From positions 1-54,716 of the forward strand of contig CANGUZ010000009.1 of assembly GCA_947457255.1 (NCBI GenBank): a stretch of DNA of 54,716 nucleotides, given 5' to 3'. This document shows, piece by piece, positions 46,173 through 54,716 of the stretch. A program made the position numbers and the translations under genes. The notes beneath the pieces were generated by a model that was not told where the DNA came from, made no database searches, and was given only the letters and a program-made list of their open reading frames with translations. The stretch comes from Flavobacteriaceae bacterium. Lineage in GTDB: Bacteria; Bacteroidota; Bacteroidia; Flavobacteriales; Flavobacteriaceae. Each line of letters opens with the position of its first letter. Position 1 is the first letter of the stretch.

Positions 46173-47444
46173 TTAATTGATTATATCAAACCCACAATAA
46201 CTTCTCAATACCTCAGGGATTACAATCCCTTCTGGGGTTTGATAATTTTCTAAAATACCCGCTAACACTCTCGGTAAAGCCAATGAACTTCCATTAAGCG
46301 TATGCGCCAACTGATTTTTTCCGTCTTTGTCCTTGAAACGCAATTTCAAACGATTGGCCTGAAACGTCTCGAAATTAGATACCGAACTGATTTCTAACCA
46401 ACGATCTTGAGCCGTAGAAAACACTTCGAAATCATACGTCAATGCCGATGTGAAACCCATATCACCACCACACAAACGCAAAATTCGATACGGTAATTTT
46501 AGTTCTTGCAAAATATTTTTTACGTGTTCTACCATACCTTCTAGCGCTTCATAGGATTTTTCAGGATGCTCCACACGAACAATTTCTACTTTATCAAATT
46601 GATGCAAACGATTCAATCCGCGCACGTGAGCACCGTATGAACCCGCTTCTCTTCTGAAACATGGTGTATAAGCAGTGTATAAAACCGGTAATTCATTTTC
46701 GTTTAAAATAACATCACGAAATAAATTAGTCACAGGAACTTCTGCCGTTGGAATCAAATACAAATCATCAATAGTTGAATGGTACATTTGGCCTTCTTTG
46801 TCTGGCAATTGCCCTGTTCCGTATCCCGACGCTTCGTTAACCAAGTGCGGTACTTGCACTTCATTGTACCCTGCTGCTGTATTTTTATCTAAAAAATAAT
46901 TAATCAAGGCACGTTGTAATTTGGCTCCTTTTCCTTTATAGACTGGAAAACCAGCACCAGTGATTTTTACACCCAATTCAAAATCAATAATATCATATTT
47001 TTTTACTAATTCCCAGTGCGGTTGTGCTCCTTCGTGTAAAACAGGAATAGTCCCTTCTTCAAAAACATTTAGGTTTTCTTCAGGTGTTTTTCCTTCGGGA
47101 ACAATATCAGCTGGAAGGTTGGGTAGTGTATATAATTTTTGAGTCAATTCATTAGCAAAAGCATCCGCTTTTTCGGCTAATTCTTTGCTTTTTTCTTTTA
47201 ATTGAACTGTTTTTTGTTTTAAAATTGTCGCTTTTTCTTTTTCGCCACTTTTCATCAAATCGCCAATGGATGCAGATAATTTATTAGATTCAGATAAAAC
47301 AGTGTCTAACTCTACTTGTGTCGCACGTCGTTTTTCATCCAGTTGTATTACCTCGGCTACTATCGATGTGGCATCGATATTTCTTTTAGCCAAAGCTTTT
47401 ATTACTTTTTCTTGGTTTTCTCTAATAAATGCAATTTGTAACAT
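46173..47444 (-). CDS. serS: Seryl-tRNA synthetase
   Basis: SerS charges tRNA-Ser with serine. The protein has the N-terminal coiled-coil arm (about 1-110) and the class II catalytic core: TAEVPVTNLFRD, motif 2 in CFRREAGSYGAHVRGLNR, FDKVEIV and motif 3 around GSSLALPRVLAGILENYQ. The frame extends upstream to 47546, but this part is hydrophobic and lies beyond the promoter. ATG 47444 gives 423-424 residues beginning MLQIAFIRENQE, standard for Bacteroidota SerS. Confidence 0.97.
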   Translation of the reverse strand: MLQIAFIRENQEKVIKALAKRNIDATSIVAEVIQLDEKRRATQVELDTVLSESNKLSASIGDLMKSGEKEKATILKQKTVQLKEKSKELAEKADAFANELTQKLYTLPNLPADIVPEGKTPEENLNVFEEGTIPVLHEGAQPHWELVKKYDIIDFELGVKITGAGFPVYKGKGAKLQRALINYFLDKNTAAGYNEVQVPHLVNEASGYGTGQLPDKEGQMYHSTIDDLYLIPTAEVPVTNLFRDVILNENELPVLYTAYTPCFRREAGSYGAHVRGLNRLHQFDKVEIVRVEHPEKSYEALEGMVEHVKNILQELKLPYRILRLCGGDMGFTSALTYDFEVFSTAQDRWLEISSVSNFETFQANRLKLRFKDKDGKNQLAHTLNGSSLALPRVLAGILENYQTPEGIVIPEVLRSYCGFDIIN

Positions 47445-47465
47445 GTTCTTATTTTTTAATGTGGG

Positions 47466-47473
47466 CAAATTTA
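47466..47473 (-). promoter_or_regulatory. -7 box of serS
   Basis: TAAATTTG on the - strand, 21 nt before the ATG at 47444. The nearest TTG is 25 nt further upstream, slightly long. It supports the shorter serS start. Confidence 0.5.
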
Positions 47474-47619
47474 AGGAATTCCTTTTTATTAAAACCAGCA
47501 AAAGAAAAAAGTTGAATATCCTATAAATGCATGAAATGGAACGCATTATTTGCTCTTTACGTCTTAATTAACATTTATATATTCAAATATTAGTTAAATT
47601 CGCAGAAACCTTCAACTTG

Positions 47620-49542
47620 ATGAAAAAATTAGCACTACTTTTTTTTCTGCTTTCTTTTACATTAATCCGTGCTCAAGATTCTGAGAATGATTTTGATGCC
47701 ATTGTAAAAAATGAAAAAAAATCGGCGCTAAAAAGAATGTCTTTTGTTACCAATCCCAATACTGAAAATTATGATATTGTATATCATCGCTTGCGCTTAA
47801 AAGTTGATCCTTCAGTACAATATATTGATGGCGAAGTCACTACAAAATATATTGCAAAGCAAAATTTAAATTCGGTAACCTTTGACTTGGCCAATGAATT
47901 AGTCGTAAGCAGTGTTAAACAAAGAAATATCGATTTAACTTTTACAAGAAGTATCAGCAATGAATTGATTATTAATTTACCCATACAACAAAATGAAAAT
48001 GTTCTTGATTCGGTAAGTATTACCTATTCTGGGATTCCTCCCACTTCTGGATTTGGTTCCTTTATTATAAGCCAACACAATTCGACTCCTGTTTTATGGA
48101 CTTTATCGGAGCCTTTTGGAGCTTTAGAATGGTGGCCTTGTAAACAAGATTTAAATGATAAAGTAGATAGTATTGATGTTTTTATAACCGCTCCTTCAAG
48201 CTATGTTTCGGTTTCGAATGGTATAGAACAATCACAAAAAATCAACAGCGACGGAACCAAAACGACTCGCTTCCGTCACGGCTATCCTATTCCTGCTTAC
48301 CTCATTGCTATTGCTGTTACTAACTACAGTATTTATACCCAACAAGCCGGAAAAGCTCCCAATCAGTTTCCAATAGTTAATTATTTGTATCCCGAAGCAT
48401 TAAATGCTAATTTGACTAATTTAGATCAAACTCCTTTACTTATTGATTTTTTCGAATCGATTGTTACACCCTATCCTTTTAGAAAGGAGAAATATGGTCA
48501 TGCTCAATTTGGCTGGGGTGGAGGAATGGAACATACTACAGTTAGTTTTATGGGAAATTTTAGTCGCGGTTTGATTGCTCACGAGTTAGCGCATCAATGG
48601 TTTGGAGACAAAGTAACTTGTGGCTCTTGGAATGACATTTGGCTTAATGAAGGATTTGCTACATACTTTGCTTCTTTAGCCATTGAACATTTTGATGGAG
48701 AAGCTGCTTTTATTTCCGATAAAAATAATATGATAAATAGTATTACTAACACTACTGATGGTGCTGTTTATTTATCCGATAGTGAAGCAACAGATGTGAA
48801 TCGAATATTCAGTAGTCGATTAAGCTATCGGAAAGGGGCTATGGTTTTGAACATGCTCCGATTAAAATTAGGCACGACCAATTTCTATCAAGCATTAAAA
48901 AATTATTTAAACGATCCTGATTTAGCGTATGGATATGCCAAAACACCCGATTTGCAAGCCCATTTAGAAGCCGTTTCAGGAATAAATTTAACCGAGTTTT
49001 TTAACGATTGGGTCTACAATCAAGGGTATCCTTCCTATTCAATTAGTTCGAAAAATCTTGCGCCAGGAAAGGCTGAAATTACAATCAATCAAACGCAATC
49101 GCATCCTTCGGTTTTATTTTTTGAAATGAATGTACCTATTCGATTAATTGGAGTAAATGGAGAACAAAAAGATGTAATTTTAGATCATAAAACCAATGGG
49201 CAGGTATTTGTTGTTGATGTGACTTTTACGGTTACTGAAGTACAATTTGACCCGAAAAAGGAGCTTATTTCTAAAAGCAATATCTCAAATTTGGAAGTTA
49301 GCACTTTTGATATAAATAATGCTATTAAGCTATATCCTGTTCCTGCAAAAAATGTGATTGAACTTCATTTACCGGAAGGAGTTAACATCGAAAAAACAGA
49401 GTTCTACAACATTATGGCTCAGAAAATAAAGGAATCTACAACTGAGAATTCATGGGATATTTCTGAATTTGCTAATGGCGTTTATTTCATTAAAACCAAA
49501 ACAAATTTGGGAGTGAAACAACTACGTTTTATTAAAAATTAA
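47620..49542 (+). CDS. Secreted M1-family metallopeptidase with T9SS type A sorting domain
   Basis: The 640-residue protein has a signal peptide (LALLFFLLSFTLIRA). The M1 peptidase core has GGMEHTTVS as the substrate-binding loop and the zinc site HELAHQWFGDKVT with the third ligand in WLNEGFATYF. The last 75 residues form a T9SS type A sorting domain (LYPVPAKNVIEL, then FANGVYFIKT and a basic end). It is therefore an aminopeptidase exported to the surface or medium. The start is ATG 47620 (a TTG lies directly before it). A variant -7 box TAAATTCG lies at 47595-47602. Confidence 0.92.
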   Translation: MKKLALLFFLLSFTLIRAQDSENDFDAIVKNEKKSALKRMSFVTNPNTENYDIVYHRLRLKVDPSVQYIDGEVTTKYIAKQNLNSVTFDLANELVVSSVKQRNIDLTFTRSISNELIINLPIQQNENVLDSVSITYSGIPPTSGFGSFIISQHNSTPVLWTLSEPFGALEWWPCKQDLNDKVDSIDVFITAPSSYVSVSNGIEQSQKINSDGTKTTRFRHGYPIPAYLIAIAVTNYSIYTQQAGKAPNQFPIVNYLYPEALNANLTNLDQTPLLIDFFESIVTPYPFRKEKYGHAQFGWGGGMEHTTVSFMGNFSRGLIAHELAHQWFGDKVTCGSWNDIWLNEGFATYFASLAIEHFDGEAAFISDKNNMINSITNTTDGAVYLSDSEATDVNRIFSSRLSYRKGAMVLNMLRLKLGTTNFYQALKNYLNDPDLAYGYAKTPDLQAHLEAVSGINLTEFFNDWVYNQGYPSYSISSKNLAPGKAEITINQTQSHPSVLFFEMNVPIRLIGVNGEQKDVILDHKTNGQVFVVDVTFTVTEVQFDPKKELISKSNISNLEVSTFDINNAIKLYPVPAKNVIELHLPEGVNIEKTEFYNIMAQKIKESTTENSWDISEFANGVYFIKTKTNLGVKQLRFIKN

Positions 49543-49562
49543 ATTAAGCAATTGCTTTAATT
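49542..49562. terminator. Shared hairpin at the M1 peptidase / MFS convergent ends
   Basis: AATTAAGC and GCTTTAATT (one bulge) enclose AATT. The stop codons of the two convergent genes are 1 nt apart, so the hairpin overlaps both 3' ends and part of the MFS coding sequence. Confidence 0.5.
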
Positions 49563-50755
49563 CTAGAAACCATAATGGCGATTAGAAATCCGAAAATGCC
49601 TATAAAAGCAAATGAATATCGCAAACCAAACCATTCAGCAATATAGCCAATTACTGGTGGTCCCATTAAAAAACCTAAAAAACTCACGCTTGATACTATA
49701 GTAAGTGCTTCCCCTGGAGGTACTGAAGGATTTTTACCGGCTAGACTGTAAACGGTAGGTACTATAGCCGAAACTCCCAATCCAACAACCATAAAGGACA
49801 ATGTACAAGGAACAATATATGGAAAAATCACAGCAACAAATAAACCAATAGATATCATTAAACCACTGATTTGAATCACTAATTTTCTTCCAAATTTCTG
49901 AATGAGTACATCTCCTAAAAATCGTCCGCTAGCCATCATAATCATATAGGAAGCATAACCTAAAACCACCAACGATCCTTGAACTTTAACTACATCTTTA
50001 AAATATACACCGCTCCAATCAAACATTACTCCTTCGCTGGCCATGCAACAAAATCCTATTACACCTAGCCAAAAAAGATTTTTATCTGGTTTAGAGAAAA
50101 ACTTTTTACTTTCAGACTTGATTTTATCTTTAGTACGAATCAGAAAACGATAGTTAAAAGCAATTAAAAGTAAGGCAATTGCAGCAACTATTAAAAAATG
50201 GATATAAGGCGATAAACCTAATGCTATCATTCCTAATCCAAGAATTGCTCCTGAAAACCCTGAAATACTCCATGCTCCGTGAAAAGAACCCATAATAGTT
50301 CTTTTAAAAAGCAATTCAGTATACACTCCTTGCGTATTTACAGCTATATTAGAAAGATTAGCAAACATTCCAAACAAGAATAACCCTAAAGCGAGATGCC
50401 AAGGCTGGGTTGCTAAACCTATATTTGTTAGACTAAAAACATATAGTAATAGTGAAAAAATTAAAACATTATAGCTACTAAATCGAGTGACTAATTTACC
50501 TGAAAAAGGCATCACAATTAACTGTCCCAATGGCAAAGCAAAGAGAATGGTTCCTAAATCACCGTCTGTTAAATAAAGTGCCGTTTTTAAATCTGGAATT
50601 CTACTAGCCCATGAAGCAAAAGTCAAGCCCATTGCACAATAAAATAGAGATACCGCCCATCGAATCCGATTCAAATAAGAAGCCTTTGCGTTTTTATAGC
50701 TTTTATCGTATTTAGTTTCTGTCCGAAAACGAGTAATAAAATTTAAGTCTATCAA
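49544..50755 (-). CDS. MFS transporter (YbjJ-like)
   Basis: The 403-residue protein has twelve predicted membrane segments with the MFS loop MPFSGKLVTRFSSYNV. The N-terminal signature AMGLTFASWASRIPDLK is typical of the YbjJ-like group. The predicted start is TTG at 50755; TTG at the YLNRIRW segment is an alternative. It lies 48 nt downstream of a Gfo/Idh/MocA oxidoreductase and is probably co-transcribed, suggesting transport of a sugar or sugar acid; that is inference. Confidence 0.85.
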   Translation of the reverse strand: MIDLNFITRFRTETKYDKSYKNAKASYLNRIRWAVSLFYCAMGLTFASWASRIPDLKTALYLTDGDLGTILFALPLGQLIVMPFSGKLVTRFSSYNVLIFSLLLYVFSLTNIGLATQPWHLALGLFLFGMFANLSNIAVNTQGVYTELLFKRTIMGSFHGAWSISGFSGAILGLGMIALGLSPYIHFLIVAAIALLLIAFNYRFLIRTKDKIKSESKKFFSKPDKNLFWLGVIGFCCMASEGVMFDWSGVYFKDVVKVQGSLVVLGYASYMIMMASGRFLGDVLIQKFGRKLVIQISGLMISIGLFVAVIFPYIVPCTLSFMVVGLGVSAIVPTVYSLAGKNPSVPPGEALTIVSSVSFLGFLMGPPVIGYIAEWFGLRYSFAFIGIFGFLIAIMVSRIKAIA

Positions 50756-50803
50756 ATCAGATTAATTTAAAAATTTGGTTGTTCAAAAAACACATAAAGT
50801 AAA

Positions 50804-51871
50804 TTATCTCCCTTTTTCAAGTGTTTTATCATACAAAGAAACAACTTTTTTTTCTGCATTACTTAGGATAGCCGCATCAATAATGCGCATTACTTTTATT
50901 CCTTCTTCAGCGGTTACCGGTTCTGGTTTATTGTAAACTATTGAATGATACATTGCATCAAAAAAATCATAATAATTTCCTGATTGTGTTGGTACTTTTT
51001 CACGAATAACTACTCCATCTTTTTCGGTATGCAAAATGCCTTCATTTTCCTTGGCTTCATTTCCCCAATGACTCGTGTTAGGCTTTAATCCGGCTTTTAG
51101 ATGGTCTTCTTGAACATCGCCTCTTGGTTTTAAAAACGAACCTTTTTTGCCATGAAGTACATAGGACGGAATAGCTTCTCGAACAAAGAATCCCGCTTTT
51201 AATCGAGCCCTGAAATTAGAATAATACAATGTAATATCTATCCAATCATCGACCACAGAATGCTCACGTGTTATCCTAATATCAGCAAAAACCGCTTGGG
51301 GAAATCCAAACAAATGCAATGCTTGGTCAATAATATGTGGGCCTAAATCTTTTAAAACTCCTGCTCCAGCATTAGTGGTTTCTTTATGCGTTTTTGAACT
51401 TAAAATCGGATTGTATCGGTCAAAATGAAACTCAGCTTCTACTATATCACCTAAAATTCCTTGATTGTAAATGGCTTTTGCAGTTTTAAAATCGCTGTCC
51501 CACCTTCTGTTCTGAAATACAGCTAACTTAAGTCCTTTTGCTCTTACTAAAACATTCAATTCCTGCGCTTCTTTAGCATTGGTTGTAAATGCTTTTTCAA
51601 CCAAAACATGTTTGCCTGCTAGCAATGCTTTTTTAGCATATTCAAAATGAGTGTTGACTGGCGTGTTAACAATTATCAAATCAATATCATCTTCTAATAA
51701 CCTATCTAGAGAAGAATAACTTTTGGCATTTGGATAATCCTGTTGTATTTTTAGTTGATTCCTTTCCCAAGCTCCAATGAGTTCAAATCCAGAATGAAGG
51801 GTCAAAAAAGGTGAATGAAAAACTTTTCCAGACATTCCGTAAGAAAGCAATGCCGTTTTTATTTTCTGCAT
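50804..51871 (-). CDS. Gfo/Idh/MocA family oxidoreductase
   Basis: The 355-residue protein has an N-terminal Rossmann domain (ALLSYGMSGKVFHSPFL, VNTPVNTHFEYAKKALLAGK) and the family lysine motif as VEKAFTTN rather than the commoner EKP. The C-terminal substrate domain has GAGVLKDLGPHIIDQALHLFG, with the conserved Asp and His. Such enzymes oxidise or reduce sugars and cyclitols with NAD(P). A -7 box gives a leader of about 22 nt. Confidence 0.92.
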   Translation of the reverse strand: MQKIKTALLSYGMSGKVFHSPFLTLHSGFELIGAWERNQLKIQQDYPNAKSYSSLDRLLEDDIDLIIVNTPVNTHFEYAKKALLAGKHVLVEKAFTTNAKEAQELNVLVRAKGLKLAVFQNRRWDSDFKTAKAIYNQGILGDIVEAEFHFDRYNPILSSKTHKETTNAGAGVLKDLGPHIIDQALHLFGFPQAVFADIRITREHSVVDDWIDITLYYSNFRARLKAGFFVREAIPSYVLHGKKGSFLKPRGDVQEDHLKAGLKPNTSHWGNEAKENEGILHTEKDGVVIREKVPTQSGNYYDFFDAMYHSIVYNKPEPVTAEEGIKVMRIIDAAILSNAEKKVVSLYDKTLEKGR

Positions 51872-51899
51872 TTTATTAGAATATTTTTTAAATAAAAGT

Positions 51900-51907
51900 C
51901 AAATTTA
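51900..51907 (-). promoter_or_regulatory. -7 box of the Gfo/Idh/MocA gene
   Basis: TAAATTTG on the - strand, 28 nt before the ATG. It is divergent from the rseP promoter 64 nt away. Confidence 0.5.
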
Positions 51908-51971
51908 CATATTTAACAAACATTTAAAACCATACCGAAATATTATACTGCAATAAATAAATAGAAAACCT

Positions 51972-51979
51972 TACTTTTG
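51972..51979 (+). promoter_or_regulatory. -7 box of rseP
   Basis: TACTTTTG, 29 nt before the ATG at 52009. No exact -33 TTG. Confidence 0.5.
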
Positions 51980-52008
51980 TGCGTTATTTAAAATCTGAAA
52001 ATTAAAAA

Positions 52009-53355
52009 ATGGAAATAGTTATCAAGTTATCTCAATTTTTATTGAGTTTATCATTACTTATTATATTGCATGAATTAGGTCATTTTATTCCTGCTAAACT
52101 ATTTAAAACTAGAGTTGAAAAATTTTACTTGTTCTTTGATATTAAATTTTCCTTATTAAAGAAGAAAATTGGTGAAACTGAATACGGAATTGGATGGTTA
52201 CCACTAGGAGGGTATGTAAAAATATCTGGAATGATAGACGAAAGTATGGACAAAGAGCAAATGGCATTACCGCCTCAGCCGTGGGAATTTCGTTCTAAAC
52301 CAGCTTGGCAGCGATTAATTATAATGTTAGGAGGAGTTACGGTAAATTTTATTTTGGCTTTCATTATTTATATAGGAATGACCTTTACTTATGGTGATTT
52401 TTATATTAATAATTCAGAGGTTAAAGACGGTGTTTGGGTTTCTAATCCAGTTGTGGAAAAAATCGGCATAAAAACGGGCGACAAAATTATTGCTGTTGAT
52501 GGAGTTAAAATTGATAAATTCGATCAAATAAATGAAAAAATACTTTTAGGTAAAGAAGTAACTGTTGAACGAAATGGGTCTATTCAAAAAATTAAATTGC
52601 CTATTGATTTTATAGATAAATTGATGCAAGGCGGGAAAATATCTATTGTTGATTTAAGAGTTCCATTTGTGATTACGGGTGCTGAAGATAATTCTCCAAA
52701 TAAAAAAACGGTACAACCAAAAGACATCGTAACCAGCTTTAACGGAACTCCTGTAAAATATGCTGATGAATTATTTGCATTGATAAAAAATGTAAAAGGC
52801 AAAACAGTTCCTGCAACAGTAAAAAGAGACAATAAAGAAATTACTGTTTCCTTAATTGTTAGTGATAGCAGCAAAATGGGTATCGGTTATGCAGGTAGAT
52901 TGCCTTATGATAATTTAGAAAAATTAGGTTTGTATCATGTTAGCAAGCAAGAATATGGTTTCTTCGAATCTTTTCCTATTGGTTTAGAAAAAGGGAAAAA
53001 CCAACTTGTAGGTTATGGCAAGCAACTGCAACTGATTTTTAATCCAAGTACCGGAGCTTATAAAGGTGTTGGTGGATTTGCTGCTATTTTTAATATTTTT
53101 CCAAATACTTGGAGTTGGGAAGTTTTTTGGAGCATCACGGCTTTGCTATCTATTATGCTTGGTGTAATGAATTTATTGCCTATTCCAGCTCTAGATGGCG
53201 GACATGTTATGTTTTTATTATACGAAATGATTAGTGGTAAAAAACCAAGCGATAAGTTTATGGAAAATGCGCAGATGGTTGGTTTTGTATTGCTTATAAG
53301 TCTTCTAGTATTTGCAAACGGAAATGATATTTATAAAGCAATCGTAGGTAAATAA
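52009..53355 (+). CDS. rseP: RIP site-2 metalloprotease RseP
   Basis: RseP cleaves membrane-embedded substrates such as anti-sigma factors. The first membrane segment carries the zinc motif HELGH (residues 21-25) and the last part carries the second site LLPIPALDGGHVMF. Two PDZ-like regions lie between (about 135-195 and 220-285). Four membrane segments are visible. The 448-residue length is normal for the family. The start is ATG 52009 just after a -7 box. Confidence 0.96.
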   Translation: MEIVIKLSQFLLSLSLLIILHELGHFIPAKLFKTRVEKFYLFFDIKFSLLKKKIGETEYGIGWLPLGGYVKISGMIDESMDKEQMALPPQPWEFRSKPAWQRLIIMLGGVTVNFILAFIIYIGMTFTYGDFYINNSEVKDGVWVSNPVVEKIGIKTGDKIIAVDGVKIDKFDQINEKILLGKEVTVERNGSIQKIKLPIDFIDKLMQGGKISIVDLRVPFVITGAEDNSPNKKTVQPKDIVTSFNGTPVKYADELFALIKNVKGKTVPATVKRDNKEITVSLIVSDSSKMGIGYAGRLPYDNLEKLGLYHVSKQEYGFFESFPIGLEKGKNQLVGYGKQLQLIFNPSTGAYKGVGGFAAIFNIFPNTWSWEVFWSITALLSIMLGVMNLLPIPALDGGHVMFLLYEMISGKKPSDKFMENAQMVGFVLLISLLVFANGNDIYKAIVGK

Positions 53356-53382
53356 TTTTTTTGAAATTTTATTGCTTTTTGT

Positions 53383-53412
53383 TTGCTAAAAATAAAAATC
53401 GCATTATATTTG
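53383..53412 (+). promoter_or_regulatory. Promoter of tRNA-Asn
   Basis: TTG at 53383-53385, 19 nt, TATATTTG at 53405-53412 followed by C. The match is complete and the tRNA starts 26 nt after the -7 box. Confidence 0.7.
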
Positions 53413-53438
53413 CACCGCTTTAAAAGTGAAATACACTT

Positions 53439-53512
53439 TCCTTCTTAGCTCAGTTGGTTAGAGCATCTGACTGTTAATCAGAGGGTCCTTGGTTCGAGCC
53501 CAAGAGAGGGAG
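53439..53512 (+). tRNA. tRNA-Asn (anticodon GTT)
   Basis: The 74-nt cloverleaf folds fully: acceptor TCCTTCT/AGAGGGA, D arm GCTC/GAGC, anticodon stem TCTGA/TCAGA with loop CTGTTAA (anticodon GTT), variable GGGTC region and T arm CTTGG/CCAAG with loop TTCGAGC. The discriminator is G. CCA is not encoded. Confidence 0.97.
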
Positions 53513-53522
53513 CAAGCAGGAG

Positions 53523-53553
53523 AAAGCCTTTACAGAAATGTAGAGGCTTTTTT
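53523..53553 (+). terminator. Terminator of tRNA-Asn
   Basis: AAAGCCT and TACA pair with TGTA and AGGCTTT, one mismatch between the two blocks, around a GAAA loop; T-run follows. It lies 11 nt after the tRNA. Confidence 0.85.
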
Positions 53554-53601
53554 GTTTTTAATAGGTCAAACAATCTCCTTTTTCTTTATAGACCAAAGCT
53601 G

Positions 53602-53657
53602 CTTTGATAAAAAAATCGCATTTTCTTATCATATTTAATTACCTTTGATAAAAAAAT
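53602..53657. repeat. 15-bp direct repeat upstream of the Fic gene
   Basis: CTTTGATAAAAAAAT occurs exactly twice, at 53602-53616 and 53643-53657, 41 bp apart. The second copy overlaps the candidate -7 box. Confidence 0.7.
53640..53647 (+). promoter_or_regulatory. -7 box of the Fic gene
   Basis: TACCTTTG, 26 nt before the ATG at 53674, overlapping the second direct-repeat copy. Confidence 0.45.
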
Positions 53658-53673
53658 TGGTTTTTTTATACAT

Positions 53674-54716
53674 ATGAAGATGTTTGAGTTAAAAAAATTA
53701 CCGGTAGAAAAGGATTTAGAAACAAAAGAAATTCTAAAAAAATTAGCAACGGCTCATAGAGCATTGGCTGAATTGAAAGGGGTTGCAACGAGTATCCCTA
53801 ATGAAAGTATTTTAATAAACACCTTTGGACTTCAAGAGGCAAAAGATAGTTCTGCAATTGAGAATATAATTACCACACACGATGACTTGTATAAAGCTGA
53901 GTTAAATGTTAAAGAAATAAAATCATTAAACGCCAAAGAAGTTCATAATTATATTAATGCCTTAAAAAAGGGATTCAGTTTAATTTTAGAAAGGAAACTT
54001 ATAACTAACAACATTATTGTTGAGATACAATCCTTATTAGAAAACAACAATGCGGGTTTTAGAAAAGTTCCGGGAACATCATTAAAAAATGCCTCCACAG
54101 GAGAAATTATTTATACTCCCCCACAAGATATAGCTTATATAAAAGATTTGATGTCAAATCTTGAAATTTTCATAAACGATAATACTTTAAGTGGATTAGA
54201 CCCGTTGATAAAAATGGCTATAATCCATTTTCAGTTTGAAAGCATACACCCTTTTTATGATGGAAATGGACGAACCGGGAGAATAATAAATGTATTGTAT
54301 CTTGTACTTCAAGATTTACTTAATCTACCAATTTTATATTTAAGTAAATATATCATCGCTAACAAAGCAGATTATTATAGATTACTGCAAGAAGTTAGAG
54401 ATAAAGATGAATGGGAAGAATGGATTTTGTTTATGTTGAATGCGGTAATAGAAACATCAAAAGATACAATTTCGGTTATAGAAAAAATAAAAGACCTCTT
54501 AATTGAATACAAGCATAAAATTAGAAACGATTATAAATTTTATAGTCAAGATTTACTAAATAACTTATTCAAACATCCTTACACCAAAATAGAATTTTTG
54601 GAACAAGAATTAGGGATTTCAAGAATTACAGCTGCTTCCTATCTAAATAAATTAGCTGACGACGGAATATTGAGAAAGGAAAAATTAGGAACTGCAAATT
54701 ATTATGTAAATCATAA
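53674..54716 (+). CDS. Fic family protein (class II AMP-transferase type), 3' end cut by the window
   Basis: The frame runs from ATG 53674 to the last base of the window (347 complete codons, no stop). The Fic active-site motif HPFYDGNGRTGR starts at residue 192. An inhibitory helix motif S-S-A-I-E-N (residues 59-64) upstream fits the (S/T)xxxE(G/N) rule of class II Fic enzymes, which carry their inhibitor at the N terminus. A winged-helix-like segment (EFLEQELGISRITAASYLNK) is near the end. Such proteins usually AMPylate a target protein. It follows tRNA-Asn and may be the first gene of an accessory region. An alternative ATG is at 53680. Confidence 0.92.
   Translation, partial: MKMFELKKLPVEKDLETKEILKKLATAHRALAELKGVATSIPNESILINTFGLQEAKDSSAIENIITTHDDLYKAELNVKEIKSLNAKEVHNYINALKKGFSLILERKLITNNIIVEIQSLLENNNAGFRKVPGTSLKNASTGEIIYTPPQDIAYIKDLMSNLEIFINDNTLSGLDPLIKMAIIHFQFESIHPFYDGNGRTGRIINVLYLVLQDLLNLPILYLSKYIIANKADYYRLLQEVRDKDEWEEWILFMLNAVIETSKDTISVIEKIKDLLIEYKHKIRNDYKFYSQDLLNNLFKHPYTKIEFLEQELGISRITAASYLNKLADDGILRKEKLGTANYYVNH

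Noticed and set aside
47445..47546. Hydrophobic N-terminal extension of SerS
   Set aside because: SerS is cytoplasmic, the family starts at MLQIAFIRENQE, and a -7 box lies within the extension.
47620..49542. GGMEH in the M1 peptidase as a damaged GAMEN motif
   Set aside because: The GGMEH form is, to my knowledge, common in bacterial M1 relatives and the zinc site is intact.
53513..53673. Phage or island attachment site duplicated from the tRNA-Asn 3' end
   Set aside because: No second copy of the tRNA 3' sequence is seen in the window, and no integrase is present; the window may simply end too soon.

Overview
The window is chromosomal DNA from a member of the Bacteroidota, most likely the family Flavobacteriaceae and probably Flavobacterium or a close relative. 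The DNA is AT-rich. Many genes are preceded by the Bacteroidota -7 box TAnnTTTG, often with TTG 17-23 nt upstream. Start regions lack clear Shine-Dalgarno sequences. The gene families point the same way: type IX secretion (T9SS) cargo, DUF4270 and DUF4286 proteins, a CarboxypepD_reg-like TonB receptor and an OlsF-type acyltransferase. Nearly all of it reads as a conserved core-genome neighbourhood. Only the right edge (Fic gene after tRNA-Asn) and a small patch at 38.4-39.6 kb look accessory.

Layout. 0.1-2.3 kb: ribF and bioB on the + strand. 2.3-7.4 kb: a giant T9SS-secreted multidomain protein on the - strand, then about 550 bp with no gene. 7.9 kb: recX. 8.4-12.7 kb: biotin operon on the - strand, bioF-bioD-bioA plus a ketoacyl synthase. 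12.8-14.7 kb: atpD-atpC. 15-19.5 kb: TonB-dependent receptor followed by an SGNH-hydrolase lipoprotein. 19.8-24.0 kb: operon of a GT5-like protein, a DUF4270 lipoprotein and glmS. 24.1-33.5 kb: + strand run of panC, a flippase-like membrane protein, two tandem esterase-fold proteins, radA, an AsmA-like/GT51 fusion and a DUF4139 protein. 33.6-36.5 kb: aldo/keto reductase, OmpA-family lipoprotein and exonuclease III on the - strand. 36.6-38.4 kb: OlsF-like bifunctional acyltransferase.

38.4-39.6 kb: a frameshifted TM2-domain gene, a ParE/RelE-type toxin-antitoxin pair and a striking array of three tandem 40-bp hairpins. 39.6-47.4 kb: - strand block of serS, a TPR protein, DUF4286, rsmA, mgtE, proC and a D-2-hydroxyacid dehydrogenase. 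A strong promoter and a structured leader lie ahead of rsmA. 47.6-53.4 kb: T9SS-secreted M1 peptidase, MFS transporter, Gfo/Idh/MocA oxidoreductase and rseP. 53.4 kb to the end: tRNA-Asn(GTT) and a Fic protein cut by the window edge.

How the genes work together. Biotin synthesis from the pimeloyl thioester to biotin is complete (bioF, bioA, bioD, bioB), but no bioC/bioH-type pimeloyl genes are present; the ketoacyl synthase in the operon is the obvious candidate for a missing step. Many other products concern the envelope: amino-sugar supply (glmS), peptidoglycan (GT51), aminolipids (OlsF-like), OmpA, RseP and two T9SS cargo proteins. The most unusual signals are in non-coding DNA: the 40-bp hairpin array, the rsmA leader, and a set of heptad-type repeats with matching inverted arms between genes. 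In proteins, the notable points are the twin esterase-fold proteins with Asp at the nucleophile elbow and the GT5-like protein lacking its catalytic motif.
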